From Thermodesulfobacteriota bacterium (GTDB lineage: Bacteria > Desulfobacterota > DSM-4660 > Desulfatiglandales > HGW-15): a stretch of 5,463 nt of DNA. The DNA is taken from the NCBI GenBank assembly GCA_025454125.1, contig JALOPA010000192.1:1-5463 (forward strand). Reading direction: 5' to 3'. How positions within the stretch are numbered: position 1 is the first letter of the stretch; every line of letters begins with the position of its first letter. Below, piece by piece: positions 1-5,217 of the stretch. The notes beneath the pieces were generated by a model. The model searched no databases. It saw only the letters and a program-made list of their open reading frames with translations, and was not told the origin of the DNA. Both the position numbers and the translations under genes were made by a program.

Positions 1-359
1 ACGGCTCCTGGACCGTGGCTCAGCTCCTGATTGCGAGAGAAGGGAAAGGGGGCTCCGGCGAGAGACGGAGCGCAGAGGGGTGCCGGGTGGTTTGGGTTTC
101 CGAATTCTCGAACCTGGGTTGGGTCAGGGCCGAGGCGACCGTGCAGGGCAAGGGCGTGGGCATCGGATTTCTGACAGGACGAGCCGAATCCGCCTCCCTG
201 CTCCAGGAGCATTTGCCCGTTCTCATCGGAATCCTGGAGGCTCAGGGATTCCATGTCGGCCAGGCGAGATGTGGCACTCTGGCCCCGGAGATCTTGAAGT
301 GCAGCATCGTTCAGGAACTCACAGGGGTGGGGGCTCCTTCTTTCAGTACCTTTGTGTGA
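1..359 (+). CDS. FliK-like flagellar hook-length control protein, C-terminal part (5' end outside window)
   Basis: The reading frame is open from base 3 to the TGA at 357-359. A GTG at 15 is possible, but the frame runs to the window edge, so the gene very likely starts upstream. The visible product resembles the FliK C-terminal (Flg_hook) domain. A segment 'NLGWVRAEATVQGKGVGIGF' matches the family pattern of an 'LG.v.v.l.v..g.v.v.f' beta region, followed by 'LLQEHLPVLIGILEAQGF', which matches the typical 'LL...LP.L...L..qGl' helix. In FliK this domain contacts the C-terminal domain of FlhB and switches the type III export apparatus from rod/hook to filament substrates. The next gene is an FlhB C-terminal homologue, which supports the assignment. 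The N-terminal ruler region cannot be seen, so this may be true FliK or a shorter FliK-like paralogue (the YlqG-type partner of FhlB). Confidence 0.72.
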   Translation, partial: GSWTVAQLLIAREGKGGSGERRSAEGCRVVWVSEFSNLGWVRAEATVQGKGVGIGFLTGRAESASLLQEHLPVLIGILEAQGFHVGQARCGTLAPEILKCSIVQELTGVGAPSFSTFV

Positions 360-637
360 TGAAAAACGCGGACAAAAATCAAAAAGCAGTGGCGCTCGCT
401 TACAAGCCGGGCCTGGACAGGGCGCCCAAGGTCACGGCCAAGGGCCGGGGCAGGGTGGCGGAGAAGATCATCGAACTGGCAAGGCAACACCACCTGGCGA
501 TTCAAGAAGACCCGGACCTTGTGGAAGCTTTGTCTTTGTTGGATCTCAACCAGGAGATCCCCGAAGACCTCTACATCGTTGTGGCTGAGCTGCTCGCTTT
601 CCTCTACACCGTGAACGGGAAAAAAGGGACAGGGTAG
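359..637 (+). CDS. FhlB: stand-alone FlhB C-terminal-domain protein (FlhX/YlqH type)
   Basis: This 92-residue protein matches the cytoplasmic C-terminal domain of the flagellar export gate protein FlhB (also YscU/EscU). It has 'AVALAYKPGLDRAPKVTAKG' at about residues 10-29, an 'AEKIIELARQHHLAI' helix at 34-48, then 'QEIPEDLY' at 65-72 and a closing helix 'VVAELLAFLY' at 74-83. It lacks the membrane domain and the NPTH autocleavage motif, so it begins about where the cleaved FlhB fragment would begin. The LARxLY-like segment of FlhB is replaced by 'DLVEALSLLDL'. Helicobacter pylori FlhX (HP1575) is known to substitute for a deleted FlhB C-terminal domain; a similar auxiliary or switch role here is inference. 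The ATG overlaps the upstream stop by one base, and no clear Shine-Dalgarno lies just before it. An in-frame GTG sits one codon upstream at 356. The same frame is open back to about 80, but that part shadows the FliK-like gene. Confidence 0.85.
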   Translation: MKNADKNQKAVALAYKPGLDRAPKVTAKGRGRVAEKIIELARQHHLAIQEDPDLVEALSLLDLNQEIPEDLYIVVAELLAFLYTVNGKKGTG

Positions 638-731
638 GAAGTTTTTTCCTCCCTCGTGGGGGCCCGCTGCAAGGGCATTTCAGTATTTGTCGGAATACCG
701 GGAAGTTACGATTCGAATTCAGGATTAGCTT

Positions 732-747
732 TGGCATCATTATTGCT
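732..747 (+). promoter_or_regulatory. Sigma-54 (RpoN) promoter upstream of flgF
   Basis: The sequence TGGCAT-C-ATTA-TTGCT follows the sigma-54 consensus TGGCAYR-N4-TTGCW. The invariant GG lies at 733-734 and GC at 745-746, with the required 10 bases between them, and a T precedes the TGG. The only consensus departure is C at 738, where a purine is usual. Transcription would begin near 757-759, giving a leader of roughly 28 bases to the flgF start. It lies in the 148-base gap between fhlB and flgF and is locally more AT-rich than the coding DNA. Sigma-54 needs an enhancer-binding activator such as an FlrC/FleQ/FlgR-type protein. I see no recognisable activator site in 638-731, although these sites are poorly conserved. 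Sigma-54 control of rod/ring operons is common in polar-flagellated proteobacteria. Confidence 0.8.
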
Positions 748-785
748 TTAACGGGATGTGAAAACCTTCGAACGGAGAGCAGCGA

Positions 786-1478
786 GTGAAAGAGATCCTA
801 TCGGGAATAAGCGGGTTGGTGGACGGTACCCTGATTCAGCAGCTGAGATGTGACACGGTCTCCAATAACCTGGCCAATCTCAGCACCAAGGGGTTCAAAA
901 GGGATGTTCTTTCTTTCGATGAGGTGCTGACTCAGAAAATGCACTCGGCCCCGGATTTTTCCCAGGGCCCGGTCCAGCACACGGGCAATTCCTTTGACCT
1001 TGCCCTGGACGGACCAGGCTTTTTCAAGGTCCAGACGCGCCATGGGCTGAGATACACCAGGGATGGGGCATTGGGGCTCGACAGGGAGAACACCCTCGTG
1101 AACCGCAATGGAGATCCTGTCCTGGGAGACAACGGCCCGATCCGGGTTGAAGGAACCGACGTGTCCATGGGTGCAGACGGCCAGATCCGGGTCGACGGCG
1201 CCTCCCTTGACCGCATCCTTGTGGTTGATTTCAAGGACCGTCGGCTCCTTCTCAAGGAGGGAGCCAACTATTACATCGATCCCGGCACGGCGGAAGAACT
1301 CCCCCGTCCGGAGAAAACCACTCTGCATCAGGGATACCTGGAAGAGTCCAATGTGGATCTGACCGAGGAAATGATCCGAATGGTGGAGGCCTTCAGAGCC
1401 TTCGAGGCCATGCAGAAAGGGATTCAGAGCATCGACGAGATGACCGGGAAGCTGATCAACGACCCGGGGCTGTTCTAA
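786..1478 (+). CDS. flgF: FlgF, flagellar basal-body proximal rod protein
   Basis: The 230-residue product belongs to the FlgB/C/E/F/G axial family. The N-terminal rod motif 'VSNNLANLSTKGFKRD' is at residues 25-40. The FlgF/G core includes 'FDLALDGPGFFKVQT' at 70-84 followed by 'YTRDGALGLD' at 90-99. The C-terminal signature 'GYLEESNVDLTEEMIRMVEA' is at 183-202, followed by an amphipathic helix. FlgF is exported through the flagellar type III gate and forms the rod segment between the MS-ring side and FlgG. It is FlgF rather than FlgG because it precedes a canonical FlgG and lacks the FlgG segment after the first helix. GTG is the only plausible start: an in-frame TGA lies at 759-761 and GGAGAG at 774-779 is a well-placed ribosome site. 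It is the first gene after the sigma-54 promoter. A FlgF/FlgG naming swap is the main alternative. Confidence 0.93.
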   Translation: MKEILSGISGLVDGTLIQQLRCDTVSNNLANLSTKGFKRDVLSFDEVLTQKMHSAPDFSQGPVQHTGNSFDLALDGPGFFKVQTRHGLRYTRDGALGLDRENTLVNRNGDPVLGDNGPIRVEGTDVSMGADGQIRVDGASLDRILVVDFKDRRLLLKEGANYYIDPGTAEELPRPEKTTLHQGYLEESNVDLTEEMIRMVEAFRAFEAMQKGIQSIDEMTGKLINDPGLF

Positions 1479-1496
1479 CCCAAGGAGGAGCGACCT

Positions 1497-2279
1497 ATGC
1501 TACGAGGATTGTGGTCGGCAGCGTGCGGAATGTCTGCCCACAAAATGACCATTGACGTGATCGCCAACAACCTGGCCAACGTGAACACCGCCGGATTCAA
1601 GAGAAGCCGCGCTGATTTTCAGGACCTCATGTACCAGACCCTCACCCAGGCGGGTTCCAGAACCCCTGCAGGTTCCCAGGTTCCGACAGGCATTCAGATC
1701 GGCATGGGCACCATGCCCACGGGCGTTCAGAAGATGTTCCTCCAGGGCGATTTCCAGGAGACCAAGAACGAGCTGGACATGGCTATCGAGGGCAAGGGGT
1801 TTTTCAAGGTCATGAGCAATGACGAGGAGGCCTACACCCGGGCAGGGAATTTCAAGCTGGACAGTGAAGGAAATGTGGTGACGCCCAGCGGAGACCGGCT
1901 CCAGCCCGAGATCACGGTCCCTGCGACCACCGTAACGGTGAGCATCGACAAATACGGAAGCGTGACCGCCTTCGACCCCGCGGGCGCGGGAACGGTTCTG
2001 GGAACGATCGAGCTGACCTCCTTCCCGAATCCTGCCGGGCTGTACAGCATGGGGCGGAACCTGTTCAAGCCCACGGATGCTTCGGGCACCGCTACAAGCG
2101 GAACGCCTGGATCCAACGGCTTGGGAACCGTCGCTCAAGGATTCCTGGAAATGTCCAACGTCGATGTGGTGGAAGAGATGGTCCACATGATCATCGCCCA
2201 GCGGGCCTATGAAATCAGCAGCAAGTCCATCCAGACCGCAGACAACATGATGCAGATTGCAAACAACATCAAGAGGTAG
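1497..2279 (+). CDS. flgG: FlgG, flagellar basal-body distal rod protein
   Basis: The product is 260 residues long, the length typical of FlgG. It opens with 'MLRGLWSAACGMSAHKM' and the rod motif 'VIANNLANVNTAGFKRSRAD' at 21-40. The FlgG-specific stretch follows ('FQDLMYQTL' at 41-49, then 'GIQIGMGTMPTGVQKMF' at 65-81). The core has 'DMAIEGKGFFKV' at 94-105 and 'YTRAGNFKLDSEGNVV' at 113-128. The C-terminal signature 'GFLEMSNVDVVEEMVHMI' is at 215-232, ending in the helix 'QRAYEISSKSIQTADNMMQI'. FlgG forms the distal rod that crosses the periplasm and is surrounded by the P and L rings encoded downstream. A strong ribosome site, AAGGAGGAG at 1482-1490, lies 6 bases before the ATG, and only 18 bases separate it from flgF. 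Confidence 0.97.
   Translation: MLRGLWSAACGMSAHKMTIDVIANNLANVNTAGFKRSRADFQDLMYQTLTQAGSRTPAGSQVPTGIQIGMGTMPTGVQKMFLQGDFQETKNELDMAIEGKGFFKVMSNDEEAYTRAGNFKLDSEGNVVTPSGDRLQPEITVPATTVTVSIDKYGSVTAFDPAGAGTVLGTIELTSFPNPAGLYSMGRNLFKPTDASGTATSGTPGSNGLGTVAQGFLEMSNVDVVEEMVHMIIAQRAYEISSKSIQTADNMMQIANNIKR
2271..2276 (+). promoter_or_regulatory. Ribosome binding site for flgA, inside the flgG 3' end
   Basis: AAGAGG lies 8 bases before the GTG at 2285 and just before the flgG stop (2277-2279). It supports the GTG start. The nearby ATG at 2280 is in another frame and meets a stop after two codons. Confidence 0.5.
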
Positions 2280-2284
2280 ATGCC

Positions 2285-3031
2285 GTGAAGCGCCTGCGTT
2301 TTGCCGTTGTTCTTTTCTTTGCCTGGTCGGCGGCGCTCCTGCCTTGGCCGGCCGGGGCCGGAGAGACCAAGGGGTCTGGCCGGGAAGGCCTCCCTTCGGT
2401 TTCGGAAGCCCAGTTTCGGGAGGCCTTCACACGTCACCTTTGTACCCACTTGAAAAAACCGGCCTCCGACGTGGTGGTGTCCAAGTTCAAGGTTTCGGAA
2501 AACCCCCCTGTTCCATCCGGGCCCGTGACTCTTCGGATCTTCCAGAAAGAGCGAGGCGCCCTCGTAGGGTTGGTGAGGCTTTCCGCGATGGTCAGTGTCA
2601 ACGGCGTGGTTCGTCATGAGGCGACCTTGTCCGGATGGGTCGACGTGTTTGAGTCTGCCGTCTGCACGGCCCGTCCCCTGAAGAAAGGAGAGGTCCTCAA
2701 GAAGGAGGATCTTTACGTGACCAGGGAAAACGTGTCCCGCGTTCAGGGCCAGGCTGTGACCGACATGGAGGATGCGGTCGGTCTCATGGTCAGGCACAGC
2801 ATCCGGCAGAACACCCCTCTCAAGGAATGGATGCTGGAGAGGGCTCCGGTCCTGGACAAGGGAGCGGTCGTAACCATTCTCGCGCAGATGGGCGGCCTGA
2901 GGGTGACGGTGAAAGGCGTGGCCCTCGAGCGCGGCTACCCCGGCGAAATGGTGAAGGTCCAGAACAGCATGAGTCAGAAAACGATCCTGGCCAGGGTCAT
3001 GGACAGCGCTCATGTGATGGTGGAGTTCTAG
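2285..3031 (+). CDS. flgA: FlgA, periplasmic P-ring assembly chaperone
   Basis: The 248-residue product has a Sec signal peptide: basic 'MKRLR', a hydrophobic core at about 6-22, and likely cleavage near 'PAGAG-E' (residues 22-27). The central part (about 40-120) is a weakly conserved N-terminal FlgA region. From about 124 onward lies the SAF-type ChapFlgA domain: 'ARPLKKGEVLKKEDLYVTRE' at 129-148, 'AVGLMVRHSIRQNTPL' at 164-179, 'GAVVTILAQMGGLRVTVKGV' at 193-212 and 'ALERGYPGEMVKVQNSMSQK' at 213-232, ending in a 'V..F' strand. FlgA binds FlgI in the periplasm and promotes P-ring polymerisation around the rod. It is somewhat longer than the enteric protein (about 219 residues). GTG is chosen because the preceding in-frame region offers no better start and AAGAGG is well placed. 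It begins 5 bases after flgG, with flgH and flgI directly downstream. Confidence 0.93.
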   Translation: MKRLRFAVVLFFAWSAALLPWPAGAGETKGSGREGLPSVSEAQFREAFTRHLCTHLKKPASDVVVSKFKVSENPPVPSGPVTLRIFQKERGALVGLVRLSAMVSVNGVVRHEATLSGWVDVFESAVCTARPLKKGEVLKKEDLYVTRENVSRVQGQAVTDMEDAVGLMVRHSIRQNTPLKEWMLERAPVLDKGAVVTILAQMGGLRVTVKGVALERGYPGEMVKVQNSMSQKTILARVMDSAHVMVEF

Positions 3032-3036
3032 AGGAG
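3031..3036 (+). promoter_or_regulatory. Ribosome binding site that fixes the flgH start
   Basis: GAGGAG touches the ATG at 3037 directly, which is too close to use it, but lies 6 bases before the in-frame ATG at 3043. The spacing therefore favours 3043. The first base of the site is also the last base of the flgA stop codon. Confidence 0.65.
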
Positions 3037-3042
3037 ATGGCT

Positions 3043-3756
3043 ATGAATGGAAAAGGCGTCCTGATTTTGCTTCCTTTGCTGGGGTTTCTCGCAGGATGCA
3101 TAACACCTCAGGTCCCCGCTCCCCCGCCGACGCAGGCAAACCTGAGGCAGCCCAATCCTGCCATGGAGCGGCCTGCGGCAAGGCCCCTCGAAGGTTCCCT
3201 CTGGACGGAAAGCGTGGAGTCTTCGCTTTACACGGAATTCCGGGCCAGACGGACGGGGGACATTCTGACGGTCCGGATTGTGGAGGATCCCAAGGCCGAG
3301 TTGAGCGCAAACACCAAAACGAGTCGAAGCTCTGCCCTCAAGGCCCGCATGGAGTTCCTGGGCCTGGTGAAAAAAGCCTCGGAGCACCTTCCGACCCTTC
3401 CGGACGACCCGCTGACAGAATACCTGGTTGACGCGGCCATCGATTCAGAGCATGACGGCAAGGGATCGAGTGCCCGGCAAGGCAATGTGAAGGCCTATGT
3501 GAGCTGCGTGGTGGAACAGGTGCTCCCCAACGGCTGTCTCTTTGTCCGGGGAACAAGACAGATCTGGGTCAACAACGAGCAGCAATACCTTCTTCTCTCC
3601 GGCACGGTCAGGCCTGAGGACATCAACTCGAAGAACGAAGTCGCCTCCACCTACGTGGCCGACATGCAGATCGTCTACGCCGGGGTCGGCCCTGTGGCCG
3701 ACAAACAGAGAACGGGATGGTTGGGAGGAATTATCGACTATGTGTGGCCGTTCTAA
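3043..3756 (+). CDS. flgH: FlgH, flagellar L-ring lipoprotein
   Basis: The 237-residue product is a lipoprotein forming the outer-membrane L ring around the distal rod. A type II signal peptide has hydrophobic residues 5-17 and the lipobox 'LAGC' with Cys19. The residue after it is Ile, not Asp, consistent with outer-membrane sorting. A proline-rich tether (21-48) precedes the FlgH core: 'GSLW' at 51-54, 'RRTGDILTVRIVED' at 69-82, 'GSSARQGNVKAYVSCVVEQV' at 141-160, 'LPNGCLFVRGTRQIWVNNEQ' at 161-180, 'LSGTVRPEDI' at 185-194, and the typical end 'GWLGGIIDYVWPF' at 225-237. Length is close to the E. coli protein (232). The ATG at 3043 is preferred over 3037 on ribosome-site spacing; the difference is two residues. 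It follows flgA by 11 bases and overlaps flgI by 17. Confidence 0.96.
   Translation: MNGKGVLILLPLLGFLAGCITPQVPAPPPTQANLRQPNPAMERPAARPLEGSLWTESVESSLYTEFRARRTGDILTVRIVEDPKAELSANTKTSRSSALKARMEFLGLVKKASEHLPTLPDDPLTEYLVDAAIDSEHDGKGSSARQGNVKAYVSCVVEQVLPNGCLFVRGTRQIWVNNEQQYLLLSGTVRPEDINSKNEVASTYVADMQIVYAGVGPVADKQRTGWLGGIIDYVWPF
3723..3728 (+). promoter_or_regulatory. Ribosome binding site for flgI, within the flgH 3' end
   Basis: GGGAGG lies 11 bases before the ATG at 3740, a slightly long spacing. It supports a start inside flgH, the only start in that frame that keeps a complete signal peptide. Confidence 0.5.
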
Positions 3757-4903
3757 ATTCGCCTGGGTCCTCGTTCTCATCCTGACCCTTGGCCTGCCCT
3801 GGGAAGCGGTCGGGGCTCGCATCAAGGACATCGTTTCCATCAAAGGGATCCGGCCGAACCAGCTCTTCGGATACGGTCTGGTCATAGGCTTGAACGGGAG
3901 CGGAGACAAGGACGGAACGACCTTCACGGTCCAGGGATTGGTGAACATGCTCGAACGCCAGGGGATCAAGGTGAGTCTTGGGGATGTGAAGGTGAGCAAC
4001 GTAGCCGCGGTCATGGTGAGCGCCACCCTTCCTCCCTTTGCCCGTGTGGGAAAAAAGATCGATATTACCGTGTCCTCCATCGGGGATGCCAAGAGCCTTC
4101 AGGGAGGCACCCTTCTGATGACGCCCCTGAAAGGGGTGGATGGAAAAGTCTATGCCCTCGCGCAGGGTCCGCTGGTGGTGGGCGGCTATTCGGCCTCAGG
4201 CAACGCGGGAGGAGGGGCGACCAAGAACCACCCTACGGTGGGAATGATCACGGGCGGCGCGACGGTGGAGAGCGAGATTCCTCTTTCCCTGGACGAGAAA
4301 AAGGAATTCACTCTGGTTCTTCACCAGCCGGATTTCACGACCGCTTCCAGAATCGTGGAGCAGGTCAACGACCATTTCAAGGAGCCGCTTTCCAAACCGG
4401 TCGACTCGGGAACCCTCAAACTGCGCGTCCCTCAACGGTTTCAGGACAACGTGGTCAGCCTTTTGGCTGAGGTGGGGCAGCTCGAAGTCAAACCGGATAC
4501 GGGGGCCAGGGTGATCGTCAACGAGAAGACGGGAACCGTCGTGATCGGAGAGAACGTGAGGATCTCCACGGTGGCGGTGGCCCACGGCAACCTCAACATC
4601 CAGATCAAGGAGACCACGCAGGTCTCACAGCCTGAGCCTTTCGCTCCTCCGGGCCGAGGCCGGCCGACTCGCACCGAAAACGGAGCGACCGTGGCGCCAG
4701 GAGGGGCCACGGTGGTGAGCCCGGACTCCGACGTCTCCGTCGAGGAAGAGCAGAGGCACCTTGTCCTGCTCCCTGAAGGCCGAACCGTGGGGGACCTCGT
4801 GAGGGCGCTCAACGCCATCGGCATCTCCCCTCGCGATCTGATCACGGTGCTGCAGGCGGTCAAGGCGGCCGGGGCGCTCCATGGGGAGCTGGAGATCATA
4901 TAG
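3740..4903 (+). CDS. flgI: FlgI, flagellar P-ring protein
   Basis: The 387-residue product begins with a Sec signal peptide (basic residues 4-6, hydrophobic core 7-20, cleavage near 'AVGA-R' at residue 26). The mature protein starts with the family hallmark 'RIKDIVSIKGIRPNQLFGYG' at 27-46, then 'GLVIGLNGSGDKDG' at 46-59. Other P-ring landmarks are 'VSNVAAVMVSATLPPFARVG' at 85-104, 'ITVSSIGDAKSLQGGTLLMT' at 109-128, 'PLKGVDGKVYALAQGPLVVG' at 129-148, 'ARVIVNEKTGTVVIG' at 256-270 and the C-terminal 'GDLVRALNAIGISPRDLI' at 351-368. FlgI polymerises in the peptidoglycan layer with help from FlgA. It is about 20 residues longer than E. coli FlgI (365), mostly because of extra residues at about 305-321. 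The mature chain has no cysteine. It overlaps flgH by 17 bases. The same frame is open upstream to 3542, but that part shadows flgH. Confidence 0.97.
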   Translation: MCGRSKFAWVLVLILTLGLPWEAVGARIKDIVSIKGIRPNQLFGYGLVIGLNGSGDKDGTTFTVQGLVNMLERQGIKVSLGDVKVSNVAAVMVSATLPPFARVGKKIDITVSSIGDAKSLQGGTLLMTPLKGVDGKVYALAQGPLVVGGYSASGNAGGGATKNHPTVGMITGGATVESEIPLSLDEKKEFTLVLHQPDFTTASRIVEQVNDHFKEPLSKPVDSGTLKLRVPQRFQDNVVSLLAEVGQLEVKPDTGARVIVNEKTGTVVIGENVRISTVAVAHGNLNIQIKETTQVSQPEPFAPPGRGRPTRTENGATVAPGGATVVSPDSDVSVEEEQRHLVLLPEGRTVGDLVRALNAIGISPRDLITVLQAVKAAGALHGELEII

Positions 4904-4914
4904 GGGGGACGATC

Positions 4915-5217
4915 ATGATCGGCAAGATTGAACCTTCAGGGAACGGAACGCGGGGGATGTCGCTTCCCCGGCTCAGGGAAGTGTGTGCGGAATTCGAAGC
5001 CCTGTTCTTGAGCCACCTGTTGAAGACCATGCGCGCCTCCATGGCCGAGGGCGGCCTTCTCGGGAAAAGCCATCAGGGAGAGGTTATGGGGGCCCTGGTG
5101 GATGAAAAAATCGCGTTGGACATGGCCAAAAAGCGAGGCATGGGGATGGGAGAGCTGCTCTTTGAGACGCTGCGAAAATCCCCTCCTGCCTCGGATTCGG
5201 GGAAAGCAGATGAATGA
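4915..5217 (+). CDS. flgJ: FlgJ-type rod-binding protein (single domain, no peptidoglycan hydrolase)
   Basis: This 100-residue protein matches the N-terminal rod-binding domain of FlgJ: 'EVCAEFEALFLSHLLKTMRA' at 22-41, 'GGLLGKSHQGEVMGALVDEK' at 46-65, 'IALDMAKKRGMGMGELLFET' at 66-85. This follows the family pattern 'FE..fl..mlk.mr', then 'e.m.d..ia..mak..g.Gl...l'. It likely acts as the rod cap or scaffold in the periplasm. The beta-N-acetylglucosaminidase domain of enteric FlgJ is absent, as is usual outside gamma- and some betaproteobacteria, so the wall must be opened by another enzyme. The purine-rich run AGGGGGGA (4902-4909) lies 5 bases before the ATG and overlaps the flgI stop. The last 8 bases overlap the next gene. 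Confidence 0.92.
   Translation: MIGKIEPSGNGTRGMSLPRLREVCAEFEALFLSHLLKTMRASMAEGGLLGKSHQGEVMGALVDEKIALDMAKKRGMGMGELLFETLRKSPPASDSGKADE

Noticed and set aside
272..290. TGGCAC-like sigma-54 half site inside the FliK-like gene
   Set aside because: No TTGC or GC element lies at the required spacing downstream, so only half the promoter is present.
80..358. Upstream extension of the fhlB reading frame
   Set aside because: This stretch translates to Gly/Arg/Pro-rich sequence, overlaps the FliK-like domain in another frame, and FlhB C-terminal similarity begins only after the ATG at 359.
636..680. Possible terminator hairpins after fhlB (AGGAA/TTCCT at 636-650 and GCCC/GGGC at 662-676)
   Set aside because: Stems are only 4-5 pairs and neither is followed by a proper T-run. 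The T-run at 642-647 lies inside the first hairpin.
711..718. Palindrome ATTCGAAT upstream of the sigma-54 promoter
   Set aside because: It is too short to call an activator site. A related TTCGAA at 767-772 lies downstream of the predicted start, so it is probably chance.
2207..3013. Long minus-strand reading frame (268 codons) antisense to flgA
   Set aside because: The + strand frame is a clear FlgA with signal peptide and SAF domain. The antisense product is His/Arg-rich with no recognisable domain, as expected of a shadow in GC-rich DNA.
3542..3739. Upstream extension of the flgI frame
   Set aside because: It overlaps the strongly conserved FlgH C-terminus and would bury the signal peptide. 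The start at 3740 gives a normal FlgI.
3445..4092. Minus-strand frame of 215 codons across flgH/flgI
   Set aside because: It spans two well-supported genes on the other strand and shows no family resemblance, so it is treated as a shadow.
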